Shown one piece after another: positions 1-9,330 of a DNA stretch of 23,004 bases (positions are counted from its first letter, which is position 1; each line of letters begins with the position of its first letter). The stretch is taken from the NCBI GenBank assembly GCA_003427395.1, contig BFEA01000560.1:69318-92321 (forward strand), given 5' to 3'. Position numbers and translations under genes: made by a program. The notes under the pieces were generated by a model, which had not been told where the DNA came from, made no database searches, and worked only from the letters and a program-made list of their open reading frames with translations. Origin of the DNA: Chara braunii (taxonomy: Eukaryota; Streptophyta; Charophyceae; Charales; Characeae).

Positions 1-321
1 TTGCGGGGTGTTGCTGCGGAGAGAGCCCGTGTGGCATCCGGCCCTGTGCTGAGCCAATGCAAGGCTATGACGAGGGAGGAGTGTTGGGCAGAGGAACCCG
101 TTACAAGAGAGGGCGTTTGCGTGTGGAAGCCCCTCTGCGTATCTTCCGACGGTAATTTCGTTAAATCTTTGTACTCCTTTGAACATTTCTCTCCTCCTTT
201 TGCCTTGCCATCATAATTATCAACACCCCTTGTCCTTTGTCGTCATCATCGACTTCCATGTCGTCGCTATTGTAGCCGTCAGCATGGTCGTACTTGTGAT
301 CCCCCGACTCCTGCTTCTCTG

Positions 322-362
322 CTTCTTCTTCTTCTTCTTCTTCTTCTTCTTCTTCTTCTTCT
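322..362. repeat. (CTT)n microsatellite
   Basis: An uninterrupted run of about 14 CTT units. It explains the poly-Phe and poly-Glu runs in the overlapping open frames, which are therefore not genes. Confidence 0.9.
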
Positions 363-1161
363 TTATTTTGGTTCTCGACCGCCCCCACCCTCTGGTTATG
401 TTCCCCTTGATCATTCCCGTATGCATCCCCGTTCTCTCGTTGCTCTTTGCTTCTTCCGTATCCTCCTTATTCCTACTACATGGCGCCTTGCTTCGCTGCC
501 TCTTCTCCTCCCAATGTTTGCTTCTCCTCCTCCTCTCCCTTCTTCTTCTTCTTCTTCCCTGGAGGTTGATTCCTTCTTCTTCTTCTCTTTTTCAACACGT
601 TGGTTTTTCTGCTTCGTCGTCTCTCACATGTCCCTTTCTTCCTGGCTGCGTCTATGGTCTCGTCCTTCGTGTGCTCTGTCCTCGTAGAGCTTCCGTACTC
701 CTTCCTTACCACCCGTCCTGATCTGGACTTGCAGCACAGTCCCTTGGCCAGGGCGAGAGATGTTCTGGGAGAAGGATGCAAGAGATGTGGCGGAACGTAC
801 CTTGCTATCCCTCCTCCCTTTCCTCGAATTCCACACTAACCTTGCTTCCACGTCTGTGAAATCATACGGTATGACGGTACATCTCAAGGGAATCGCATAT
901 GGACACGTGAAGAGTTGCATGCTAACGAAGAAGATCAGACATAGCCAGACGACGGCGCACACAGAGAGCCACCCCCGGTACCCACCTATACAAGCGCGCG
1001 CGCCGAGGCACATAGAGGGGGCTAATGAGAGGGCCAATTGATCGAGAGAGAAACAGACAGAAAATCAGAGGTAGTGGAACCCAGGAATTCCTGAGGCATC
1101 TGCCATAATTTACTCTCTCATTCAATTGCTGACATGGAAATGCTGGTCATCAATGCGCGTC

Positions 1162-1223
1162 AGACGCTCCCAGCGTCTTCTGCATAGAGTGAAGTGTATA
1201 CGGGTTTCATAGAGTGAAGTGTA
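1162..1223. repeat. Small hairpin and 25-bp direct repeat
   Basis: AGACGCT at 1162-1168 and AGCGTCT at 1172-1178 form a perfect 7-bp inverted repeat around a 3-nt loop. Directly after it, CATAGAGTGAAGTGTA occurs at 1183-1198 and again at 1208-1223, a 25-bp period. No function is assigned. Confidence 0.7.
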
Positions 1224-1230
1224 CGCGGTG

Positions 1231-1234
<4 letters not shown>

Positions 1235-1297
<63 letters not shown>

Positions 1298-1302
1298 CAC
1301 AC
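1235..1302. repeat. (AC)n microsatellite
   Basis: An almost pure AC dinucleotide run with one GC interruption near 1291. It is followed by several GCTT/TTGC units to about 1318. Confidence 0.95.
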
Positions 1303-1709
1303 GCTTGCTTGCTTGCTTAACTCTGGGCGACGTGGTGAGTCCTTATCCGTCAATCAAATGCGTCCTGGGCAGACTGTCAGGTTTCAACCTCCTGATGACT
1401 CGGTGAAAGTCCGACGAAACAGGCTTTATTATGATTTTTTTTTTTTGCCAGTCATCGCATCAATGTCCACGTGGCTATTTGATTTGCTGCATTGTCACTA
1501 GCTCCGCTTTTGGCTATGTCACAGGTGAGTGGATTGGTGATTATGTGGCGATCTGCCGGCCACTGGCTCAATGCTCTCTCTGTCTCTCTCGTCTTCCTCC
1601 TACGTGTCTCCTCTACTCCTCCCTCAGACTTTACCTCCCTCTCACCCAACCTCGTCGCCACTTTCTTCCTCAATAGCCCTTTTCATTCCCGACGATCCCG
1701 GCAACAAAC

Positions 1710-1711
<2 letters not shown>
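1303..1711. other. Non-coding spacer between microsatellites
   Basis: Unique-looking sequence with a T-run near 1434-1446 and no credible gene. Open frames that cross it run on into the CT microsatellite, where they become Ser-Leu or Arg-Glu repeats. Confidence 0.55.
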
Positions 1712-1794
<83 letters not shown>

Positions 1795-1795
1795 N

Positions 1796-1867
<72 letters not shown>
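1712..1867. repeat. (CT)n microsatellite with one unresolved base
   Basis: About 155 bp of CT dinucleotides with a single N at 1795 in the middle, followed by CGCT units to about 1890. The N suggests that reads were merged across the repeat, so the true length is uncertain. Confidence 0.95.
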
Positions 1868-1870
<3 letters not shown>

Positions 1871-1991
1871 CGCTCGCTCGCTTGCTCGCTTTGTGTGTGC
1901 CTACCATAACTGACGTAGGCAACGCCTCGCGTGTCACGTGCTTTTTACGGCTGCTATACACACTCGCACAAACCCACGCAGAATTGCATTG

Positions 1992-2080
1992 CCCGCTCCT
2001 CCATCCCTGTCTCACTCGGCCTTTTCTTTTTCTCCCTCACACACGCATATACACCCTATACCCCGACCATTCTCTCTCTC

Positions 2081-2158
<78 letters not shown>

Positions 2159-2258
2159 GCGCGCACGCACACACACACACACACACACACATGCACTTCC
2201 CGCCCCTCCATCTCCGTCTCTCCGCCTCTCTCTTTTTCTCCCTCACACACGCACATAC

Positions 2259-2259
<1 letters not shown>
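1992..2259. repeat. Diverged direct duplication, about 206-bp offset
   Basis: The block starting at 1992 (CCCGCTCCTCCATC) and ending in CTCCCTCACACACGC is repeated from 2199 with scattered substitutions and again ends in CTCCCTCACACACGC. The copies are separated and followed by CT and AC microsatellites, so the period is about 206-207 bp. It reads as a local segmental duplication containing a compound microsatellite. Confidence 0.75.
2071..2190. repeat. Compound (CT)n-(AC)n microsatellite
   Basis: CT units to about 2120 switch directly to AC units, with a GCGCGC interruption near 2158-2168 and AC resuming to 2190. This lies between the two copies of the 206-bp duplication. Confidence 0.95.

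Positions 2260-2260
<1 letters not shown>

Positions 2261-2324
<64 letters not shown>
2261..2324. repeat. (CT)n microsatellite
   Basis: A pure CT run directly after the second copy of the duplicated block. Confidence 0.95.
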
Positions 2325-2327
<3 letters not shown>

Positions 2328-2375
2328 CTCTGTATCCCTTTCCGCCCTCACGGTGTCTGCGGGTATGAGGGCATA

Positions 2376-2458
2376 TACTCACACTAGGACTTGTTGCACT
2401 CGGCTCTGGACGCAATTGCGGCCAGATAGGGCCATGCAGGAAAGTCCTAGTGTGAGTA
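2376..2458. repeat. Foldback with nested palindrome
   Basis: The arms TACTCACACTAGGACTT (2376-2392) and its exact reverse complement (2442-2458) form a perfect 17-bp stem around a 49-nt loop. The homology continues outward imperfectly. The loop holds a second self-complementary element: TCTGG, A, CGCAATTGCG, G, CCAGA at 2405-2426, broken by one mismatch pair. As DNA it could form a cruciform; as RNA, a long hairpin with an inner stem. It may be a tiny MITE-like element or hairpin RNA, but no flanking target duplication is obvious. Confidence 0.75.
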
Positions 2459-2690
2459 GGCCCTGAGTTCGTCTTCGACAGACAGTGAGGGGCATATTTT
2501 CGCACACTCCATGCATTTGCATGAAAAAGGGATGATATCATTGATAACCCGGAAACGGGCCCGGCGTCCCTCACATGAACATCGCAACCAAGCGGGGCTG
2601 GACAAGCGCCTGAGGCGGTCTCATTGTTTTTTTTGGGGATTTTTTTTGTCCAAATGCCCCTGAAGTTTCTATTAATTTGCGGCATTCCCC
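2459..2690. other. Non-coding, with one diverged hairpin-motif copy
   Basis: No gene seen. GGAAACGGGCCCGGCGTCCC at 2551-2570 resembles the core of the 27-bp motif repeated in the LINE 3' UTR at 4300-4912. Two T-runs near 2629-2648 follow. Confidence 0.45.
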
Positions 2691-2756
2691 TCTGATGGCC
2701 GACTTACCCTGTCGTGCCCCTGGGCCCTCTGATGGCCGACTTACCCTGTCGTGCCC
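2691..2756. repeat. 37-bp tandem duplication
   Basis: TCTGATGGCCGACTTACCCT and the bases after it occur at 2691 and again at 2728. The two copies are identical over about 29 bp and have a 37-bp period. The second copy runs straight into the pyrimidine tract. Confidence 0.9.
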
Positions 2757-2935
2757 TCTTCCTCCTACTCCTCCTTTCTCCTCCTCCTTCTCCTCCTCCT
2801 TTCTTCTCCTCCTCCTCCTTTCTTCTTCTTCTCTCCTCTTCCTCCTCCTCCTCCTTTCTCCTCCTCCTCCTCCTCCTCCTCCTTTCTTCTCCTCCTCCTC
2901 CTCCTTTCTTCTCCTTCTCCTCCTCCTCCTCGTCC
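2750..2935. repeat. Polypyrimidine TCC/TTC tract, first block
   Basis: Nearly every base on the plus strand is C or T, built from TCC and TTC triplets. Open frames across it encode Ser/Leu/Pro or Glu/Arg/Lys repeats and are low-complexity artefacts. Confidence 0.95.
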
Positions 2936-3067
2936 CGGTTTCATTGGACTTGTTCATTAGGCGAAGTGTCGCATGGCCACATCTGTGCGCTGAAAAGCGC
3001 CACTTGTCGAGATAGGCGAGCTGCGGTGAAATCCCGCCGCTAGTTAACCTATTGACGGGCAGGATTC
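2936..3067. other. Short unique spacer in the pyrimidine tract
   Basis: A normal-complexity island between the two pyrimidine blocks. No gene or RNA recognised. Confidence 0.6.
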
Positions 3068-4185
3068 CTCTCTCTCTCTCTCTCTCTCTCCTCCTCCTCC
3101 TCCCTTGTCGTCTATTTTTTTTTTCCGTCATCGTCATACAAAACAGGCAGGTCCTCCTCCTCCTCCTCCTCCTCCTCCTCCTTTCTTGTCCTTCTCTCCT
3201 CCTCCTCGTCCTCTCTTCTTCTTCTCTCCTCCTCCTCATCCACCTACTTATTCTTCTCCTTCTCTCCTCCTCCTCCTCCTCGACCTCCTTCATCGTCGTC
3301 TTTTTTTTTTTTTTCCGTCATGCACATACACTACCGGCAGGTCCTCGTCCTCCTCCTCCTCCTCCTCCTCCTGCTCCTCCTCCTCCTCCTGTCTTCTTCT
3401 TCTTCTCTCCTCCTCGTCCTCCTCCTTTCGTCTTGTCCTTCTCCCCCCCCACTCCTCCTCCTCCTCCTCCTCTCATCTTCTTCTTCTTCTCTACTCCTCC
3501 TCCTCCACCTACTTATTTTTCTCCTTCTCTTCTCCTCCTCCTCGACCTCCTCCTCGACCTCCTTCATCCTTGTCTTTTTTTTTCTGTCATCCACATACTC
3601 CTCCACCTCCTGCTCCTCCTCCTCCGCCGCCTCCTTTTGTCTTGTTCTTCTCTCCTCCTCCTCCTCCTCCTTCCGTCTTCTCCTCCTTTCGTTTGTTCGC
3701 TTTTCAAGTCTCTATTTTCCTCCTCCTGTTATCTTCTTCTTCTTCCTCCTCCTCGTCCTCGTCCTCGTCCTCCTCGTCCTCCTCCTCCTCGTCCTCCTCC
3801 TCCTCCTCTTCCTCCTCCTTCTTGTTCTTCCCTCCTCCTCCACCTCCTCCTTTCGTCTGTTTCGTTTTTCAAGTCTCCTCTCCTTCTCCTCCTTCCCTCC
3901 TCTTTGTCTTCCTCCTCCTCCTCGTCATCTTTTTCTACCCTCGTCCTCCTCCATATCTTACCGCCCACCATCTCGCATATCTGCCAGTCATATTGTACTG
4001 CCCGCCATATCGTACTGGGCACTATCTCCGGTTCACTTTTTTCCCCCTGCCCATATTGTACCGGCAGACAGCAGCTTCTTCTTCTTCTTCTTCCCTTCTT
4101 CTTCTTCTACTTCTTCTTCTGCTTCTTCTTCTCCTTCTATTTCTCCTTCTTCTTCTTCTTCTTCTTCTTCTTCTTTTTTTGTTTT
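3068..4185. repeat. Polypyrimidine TCC/TTC tract, second block
   Basis: About 1.1 kb of plus-strand pyrimidine triplets. Recurring islands break it: a T-run followed by CCGTCAT or CTGTCAT and an ACATAC-like stretch near 3113, 3301 and 3575; TTTTCAAGTCTC near 3701 and 3865; and CATAT(T/C)GTAC(T/C)G at 3989, 4006 and 4052. These recurrences show a degenerate minisatellite rather than plain microsatellite. All open frames inside are low-complexity. Confidence 0.9.
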
Positions 4186-4198
4186 GTTTTTAATTGAA

Positions 4199-4247
4199 AG
4201 GCCCTTGTGCAAGGCCTCTATACCAGTGGTGGTAAGAGAACCACTGG
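4199..4247 (-). repeat. Two hairpins at the LINE 3' end
   Basis: AGGCC (4199-4203) pairs with GGCCT (4213-4217), extended by TTG/CAA inside. CCAGTGGT (4223-4230) pairs perfectly with ACCACTGG (4240-4247) around a 9-nt loop. They lie within about 60 bp of the A-rich tail. LINE reverse transcriptases often recognise structure near the RNA 3' end, so a role in priming is possible but unproven. Confidence 0.6.
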
Positions 4248-4299
4248 GATTGAGGCTTTGCCTAGTGAGCCGCTCCATCTATTGGTGGGGAGCATCACC

Positions 4300-4912
4300 T
4301 GCTGGAAACCGGGTCCAGCGTCCCATAAATACATCCTTGAGTCGATTGGAACTCTTTGGGCCCTGCCAGCATTGATTGCCCTGGGTCACAGATGAGAAGT
4401 ACTCTTCATCGGTGGCCTGGGAGGGAAAAAACAGATTGCCAACTTGGGCCCGGAGGGCACCGGGCCTCCTGGCTATCTCCCCGCCTTCCGGTCGTCTCCG
4501 CTTGTACTTTACTTTTTTGGCTGGGTTGATTTTTTTTTAACATCTTGGGCCATGGCACCAATGTGCTGGAACCCGGGTCCAGCATCCCATCCAATCTTCT
4601 CTACCCTAGCTAACCTAAGGCCTGGTCTGGTGATTGTGGGAGAGCCATCGGGGGGCACCAGTGAGGTCCCCCTCCAACCCCGAGCTCTAGCCATCCACCT
4701 GCTAACCTCATTGACACCTGCAGTAACAAACATAGTAAGAGAAGCAGCCCCTGCTGGAAACCGGGTCCAGCGTCCCATCCATACAACCTTGCTGAGAAGG
4801 TCGCATACTTCTAGTCTCATTGGCCCTTTTTGGAAAAAAACTTGGGTCAAGGCATACTGAGAGAAAAACAAGGAAAAGCAGTTCCTGCTGGAAACCGGGT
4901 CCAGCGTCCCAT
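4300..4912 (-). repeat. Four copies of a 27-bp hairpin motif in LINE 3' UTR
   Basis: The motif containing GCTGGAAACCGGGTCCAGC, followed by a GTCCCAT-type end, occurs at 4300-4326, 4564-4590, 4752-4778 and 4886-4912. Copies are nearly identical; the second has two changes. Sequence between copies is mostly different, with spacings of 264, 188 and 134 bp. Each copy has a 6-bp inverted repeat GCTGGA/TCCAGC around a 7-nt loop. Diverged relatives lie at about 2551-2576 and, inverted, at 10417-10443. A degenerate pol III B-box is an alternative reading, with weak support. Confidence 0.85.
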
Positions 4913-4980
4913 ACATCGTCTCAAATGAAAGAGCAAAAAAGGGAATTTCCGGAAAAACAAGATGGCCACCAGTGCGTTGC

Positions 4981-6690
4981 TCAGGTTCTTGGGAATGGTT
5001 CCACCAGGGACAAAGGGTGAGGGGGTAAGGGGTCTGTGAAATCCTGAGCAGGACGCAGCGGGTTGCTGGGATCAATCTCTGTCCATTCGCAAAAGTGAAG
5101 CTGATAATCCCTTGTTATTCCTGCCTGCTGTCCCCTCTGCAGTCCTTCCTCCATCTGACGATGATCCTCCCCATCCCCTGCCCAAGTTACCCTTGCTACC
5201 CATCCTTCCCTCCTCCCGCCCAACCAATCCTTGTAGAACTGCGAGATAACCCTGTCAATATCCCTTCTAGTGTGCAGCTGACTTAGTTCTTCCTTAACCG
5301 CACCCCACTGGGCCGTAATCTCGTGCTGAACCAGAAGTCTTAGTTGCTCCGTGACTTCCCCCTCTTCCACCCTTGCTCCCTCTATTTCCAGGATGCATCT
5401 TCTCGACCTTATAACCCACAGGATGGCATGCCTTCCCAGGTGGAACATATTCGCTTCAAATGTATTCCCTTGAATCTGGGGATAGTGTCCCAGAAGTATG
5501 GCCCTCCATTCCCATGGCCAAGACGAGCCCGGTACCATGTGTCGCCAAATCCTGTCCCACCACCTCCACAGTTGGACAGCCGCGGGACACTAAAGGAAGA
5601 TGTGCTCTATCGTCTCAGAGCATTTTTTACCGGGGTAGCCCTAGAGGCATCTGTGACACCAAGGCGGTGCTCGCCCCTGCGGTTCCAAATGGGAGTGATC
5701 TATTAACCAATCGTTAGTTGGTAGACACCGGTGTGCAATCTGCCACTGTAGGGCGGAGATCTTTGTCGGCCTCTTTCCATAATCCGCAAACCACCTTATG
5801 GGTTTTAGCAGGCTGCGATCCACGTTGAGATGGCGATACCATCTATCTTCTACTGTATCTCGCAGCCTGCATTTAGGTCTGAGCATTCGGTATACTGACT
5901 TAGATTTTAAGCCAGCAAGTGTTAATGACCGTACCCTTTCCCCCCTACTTGAATTTCTTGAGTTTCTTGGATCATTCCAGGACCAGTGCCATTCCTCGAG
6001 GTCGAAAGGGAGGTCCTCAATCGGGGTCATGGGTCGATAGGCCCTCCATCCTCTACTCTCGTGAATAATTCTGACTCGATATACTTCCTTTTTTTCCTTC
6101 CAGATAAAGGGTTGTTTGCTCCCTCGTAGTTGATCCTCCTTTTGAATGGAAAAGACTTCAATCAGCACCTGCGTTTGGTCTACCTGGTGAACCTGCCCTA
6201 CCTGATTTTTGCAGTTGGGGAAACCCACCCGGTCTCCTTCCACCAAACGAGGACCCTTCCGGAGGGTGATGTACCAGTGGAGGGGGAAACTGTCAATGAG
6301 ATCATTAAGTGCATCCTAAGTGAAATGACAATATCGCAACCATGAACGCATTCTTTCTGCACTTTTCCAGTTCCTTGTACTCAAGTCCCAAAGGTCCCCC
6401 ACCCTCCTGACCCCGTGTTTCACCCAACGTTTCCATGGAGCGTCTGAACTGCATCTCATGCGACCGAGAGACTCCGTGATCAGTCTATTACCAAACAGGG
6501 GTTGTCTGAAAATTTCCTCCCACCTATTTGGTGTTGGGCGATCAGGAGGGGGAAGCTTCCTCCATACTCATAGGAGGCGCAGCCATTGTTCATCTGTGGG
6601 GTCCCCATTTCTATATTTCCTTGGTAGCTTCTAGCTCCTGTCTTCGAGCCACACCAGAGGGTCAGTCTGGGTGGGGCCTCGGGGGCCAGG
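4981..6690 (-). pseudogene. LINE ORF2 C-terminal region with zinc-binding motif
   Basis: The third part of ORF2, in a frame shifted from the upstream part. Recognisable pieces include WLEDRS before a TAG (6631-6633), LPPPDRPTPNRWEEIF after a TGA (6568-6570), and a long run from 6315 to 5644. That run ends in W-C-H-R-C, and after a TAG the frame reads K-K-C, then E-T-I-E-H-I-F, then C-P after another TAG. This C-x2-C...H...C spacing and the EHIF-CP signature match the zinc-binding domain found at the C terminus of plant LINE RTs. About 200 further codons follow to the final TGA at 4981. Confidence 0.75.
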
Positions 6691-6703
6691 GCTGCAATTT
6701 GTG

Positions 6704-7279
6704 TCAAGGCGAGGGGGACCCAGGGAGAGGATGATGAGAAGATGAGATGTCGGAGTCAACGAAATGGAGGGCTTGGAACTGTGTAGACGGATCCACAATT
6801 CCAAGACCCCCTCCGGCCTTTGGCTGAATTACAGAATCCCATGCTACCCGACTAATAGCATGGGGATTGTTGCTATCCCCTCTCCATAAAAAGGCCGCCA
6901 ACTGTTGTTTAAATGACTTGAGGTCCCCGATGCTCATGGGCCATAGTATGGCTTTGTACCAGAGTGTGGCTAATACTACATTGTTAATGACCAAGGCCCG
7001 CCCGAATATTGAAATGTGTTTGTTGTTCCACCCTGCGAGCTTATTGTGCACCGACCCTACCAACCACTCGTTATTAGTGACTGGTTTACCCTTAGCCATA
7101 ACCAATGCTCCCAGAATTCTTAGCGGGTCATCAAGGGGAAGCCAAGTAATACGGGGGTTCTCAGGGGGCCTACCTCCTTGGTGATGTAGCCACCAACCTA
7201 CAATCTTTTGACCCCAATTGATAGCCATATCTGACATTCTGCAAAACCTATTCATAAGGCTTCGGATTTCCTCCATATC
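6704..7279 (-). pseudogene. LINE RT thumb and downstream region fragment
   Basis: This reads on in the same frame from the TAG at 7280-7282. It carries features typical of the region after RT in L1-like elements: LAGWNN, FGRALVINNVVLATLWY (near residues 90-110), FLWRGD, VAWDSVIQPKAGGGLGIVDP (near 145-168). The frame then loses similarity near 6750, and a different frame carries the continuation, so an indel lies there. Function: template/cDNA handling in the palm and thumb. Confidence rests on the GGLG-type motif and on colinearity. Confidence 0.8.
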
Positions 7280-7543
7280 CTATGATGTCGCCTCTACCAT
7301 AATAGTGAGGTCGCCAGCAAAGAGGGAACAAATTGGCACTGCCTCCTCAGGTATATCCACTATCTTGATCCGAGTCAGATCCTTATTGTGTCTCAGATTG
7401 GCGGAAAGTGCCTCCATAATGACCAGAAAGAGGTAGGGCGCGATCGGATCTCCTTGTCTCACCGATCTTTGAAGCTTAAATGGAGGTCCCATCGACCCAT
7501 TGACTTGTACACAGGTGGTGGCGTTGCTATGGAGAATCCTCAC
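7280..7543 (-). pseudogene. LINE RT palm fragment with altered active site
   Basis: This continues the upstream piece in the same frame after the TGA at 7562-7564. It holds the RT motif RQGDPIAPYLF (residues 29-39), followed by the catalytic box. That box reads F-A-G-D (residues 75-78), where this LINE class has F-A-D-D, so the first of the two catalytic aspartates is a glycine (codon at 7313-7315). A TAG at 7280-7282 then interrupts, and LINE-like sequence resumes at the next codon. GTG at 7543 is not a real start; the piece is part of ORF2. Confidence 0.85.
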
Positions 7544-7561
7544 CCAACGTCTGAAGACAGG

Positions 7562-9313
7562 TCAAAAGTTTATTTTTTCTAGGCATCTATCCAAGAAAAA
7601 ACAGTCAACTTGGTCGCAGACTTTCTCGAAATCAATGAAAATAATGGTCGTATTTGCCCGATTCCTTCGCGCTAGTTTAACTACTTCGTTCACCAGAAGG
7701 ATGTCCTCTTGTATATTCCTACTGGTCATGAAGCCTGTCTGTGCTTGATGTATGGCGTCCTCCAACACCGATGCTATACGATTTGTCATGGCTTTCGAAA
7801 ACATTTTATAGACTATTGTAAGAAGGGTGATAGGTCTATAGTTCCTGATATTCATTTTATCCCCCTTTTTGTATAGTAACGACAGTACACCTTTCCCTAC
7901 TACTTCCCCCATCTCCCCAACTTCCCATACCTCCTTGTAGTAGTCCCACAAGTCCGGACTTAAATCCATCCACATCGCCTCCCAAAACTCTTTAGGGAAG
8001 CCATCAATACCCGGGTTTTTTTCCTCCTTCATCTGGAGAAGCGCAGCCCATACTTCGTCTTTTGTCAAAGACTCCTCCAATCGGCCGCGCTGTTGTGGGG
8101 AAAGGCTTCTGTCCATGAGAAGTAAGAATTCTTCAAGTTCTCTTTCCCTTACTTCCCCCAATGGGGTCGGGATTTGGGAAATGTATAATTGTTTGAAAAA
8201 AATCCTTGTGATTAATGTACAATGAGAGGTATCGGTTGCAATAACTTCCTCCCTACTGTTTGGTTCAAAGAGTGTCTCGATTACGGTCCGTCGCTCGCGG
8301 ATCGTAGCCATCGCGAAGAAACGAGTGTCCATCGTGGCCTCCTGGGTGAACTTGGTCATTTTCCCTCGAATTCTGATACCTTGCCATCTATGCTGTGCGT
8401 AAGTTAAGAGTCGATCCTTCGCCCTCTCAATGGGAATAGTGAGATGTTTTGAATCTTCTTGTTGTTCCAGGTCTAGCAATTCCTTGTGAATGCTCAATTC
8501 TTGCTGATAACGTTGGGCCGCTCTAACCTTAGAGCAGTCTTTACACTTTTTAGCCAGGAAAATCAACTCGTTATTGAACCATGTAGAGACTGAATCCAAA
8601 TGATGTTTTTGTTGGCGCCAAAATTGCCATTCGAGTCGAATCAGCTGTCTAAATGGGTCGTCCCTTAAGAGGGAAGTGTTAAGTTTGTAAAACTCAAGCC
8701 CTTGATCCGACCTTTTCCTCATTGTTAAGATTAGCCCACATGTCTTGTGATCCAGACCCGGGTATGGGCTGCGTGGAAGGATAGATGACCAGCGCAGTGC
8801 ACCCTCTAGGTCGTTGGAAAAAAAAATAAGATCAATTCGTGATTTGGATAACCGCGCCGGATCGCTATCTCTTATGCACGTAAAAGATTGGTCCTGAGGG
8901 TTCAACCGGCGAAAGGTGTCAAAAACCGAGAGGGTTTCGCAAAATTCTAATATCGTTTGCTCATCCTCGACCACAGCAAACGGGAGGGTCTCCTGGGGGT
9001 GCCATCTACCCAGTCTTCTATCCGGAGTGGCGTTGAAATCGCCTGCTATGATCAGAGGAATACCCTCGGGGACTTGCGTTCCTAGATTTTCTAGGAAGGC
9101 CCTTCGTTCTCCGACTGTGTTGGGCGAGTAGATGCGGAGAATACAGAGTAACTCCAATTCGAGCATGCCTAATACAAAGGCCCACCGCCCCTCTTCCTCG
9201 TCTACCACCCAGTGAACTAAATGGAATTTTGAGTCGGGGGGGATCCAAATTGCTACTCCTGCTGATCCCGGCCGAGGGGCATGAGCTCTCATAGCCGAGT
9301 GAGGCCAGACCAT
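7562..9313 (-). pseudogene. LINE endonuclease and N-terminal RT fragment (583 codons)
   Basis: The longest open piece of the LINE. Residues 1-200 are the C-terminal two thirds of an AP-endonuclease-like domain: GDFN at 91-94, SRIDLIF near 158-164 and the LDHK motif with the catalytic-type His at 187-190. The usual N-terminal motif with the first catalytic Asn/Glu is missing because the element is truncated just upstream. The frame stays open into the GAA microsatellite, so the ATG at 9313 is not a true start. Residues 430-583 open the reverse transcriptase: NPGIDGFPKEFW (434-445), YRPITLL (492-498) and FIDFEKVCD with the first catalytic Asp at 561. The frame ends at a TGA whose downstream codons continue the same protein. 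Confidence 0.88.
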
Positions 9314-9330
9314 CTTACGGGCCCTATTAT

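Larger units (their letters stand above)
1..1234. other. Non-coding stretch, no gene recognised
   Basis: I see no convincing coding sequence here. Open frames on both strands are short and overlap, and those around 300-700 are translations of CTT/TCC-rich low-complexity DNA (poly-Phe/Leu one way, poly-Glu/Lys the other). The stretch holds a CTT microsatellite near 322-362 and a small hairpin plus direct repeat near 1162-1223. No tRNA or splice-supported exon could be recognised. Confidence 0.6.
4981..9313 (-). pseudogene. LINE ORF2 polyprotein, broken (EN-RT-zinc region)
   Basis: About 1,440 codons of an L1-type ORF2 read down the minus strand. One frame runs from 9313 to about 6750, interrupted by stops at 7562-7564 (TGA) and 7280-7282 (TAG). 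After one or two frameshifts between about 6760 and 6650 it resumes in another frame to the final TGA at 4981, interrupted at 6631-6633, 6568-6570, 6316-6318, 5641-5643 and 5590-5592. Homology-like sequence continues on both sides of every stop, so these are lesions and not gene ends. The intact protein would nick DNA and copy its own RNA onto the target. This copy cannot. Confidence 0.88.
4186..9330 (-). mobile_element. 5'-truncated L1-like LINE, degenerate
   Basis: A non-LTR retrotransposon read on the minus strand. From 9313 downward are remnants of an apurinic-type endonuclease, a reverse transcriptase, a LINE-type downstream region and a C-terminal Cys/His zinc-binding motif, then a 3' UTR of about 800 bp. 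The first part of the endonuclease and any ORF1 are missing, so the copy is 5' truncated. The minus-strand 3' end is A-rich and passes into GAA repeats (CTT on plus, up to about 4175). The 5' edge abuts another CTT run at 9331-9361. Seven in-frame stops plus at least one frameshift make it inactive. The outer edges are set by where LINE-like sequence gives way to microsatellite. Confidence 0.85.

Noticed and set aside
1-216. 71-codon plus frame at the window start
   Set aside because: No motif and no coding-like continuity; could be the end of an exon cut by the window, but nothing supports this.
2376-2458. CACTA transposon end
   Set aside because: CACTAGG occurs in the arm but not at a terminus, and there is no subterminal repeat pattern or transposase.
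1492-2466. 324-codon plus frame with long Ser-Leu and Thr-His runs
   Set aside because: It is made of CT and AC microsatellites and crosses an unresolved base; no protein-like segment outside the repeats.
3052-4375. Open frames of 350-380 codons on the plus strand rich in Leu, Ser, Pro and Phe
   Set aside because: They are translations of the TCC/TTC pyrimidine tract. All three plus frames are open because the tract has few stop codons, and none has non-repetitive protein sequence.
4300-4912. tRNA-derived SINE array with B-box-like GGGTCCAGCGTCC
   Set aside because: There is no A box at the right distance, no cloverleaf, and the match to the B-box consensus needs an insertion. Kept only as an alternative for the hairpin motif.
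4300-4912. CRISPR array (27-bp repeats with spacers)
   Set aside because: Only four repeats, spacings of 134-264 bp that vary widely, eukaryotic LINE context and no cas genes.
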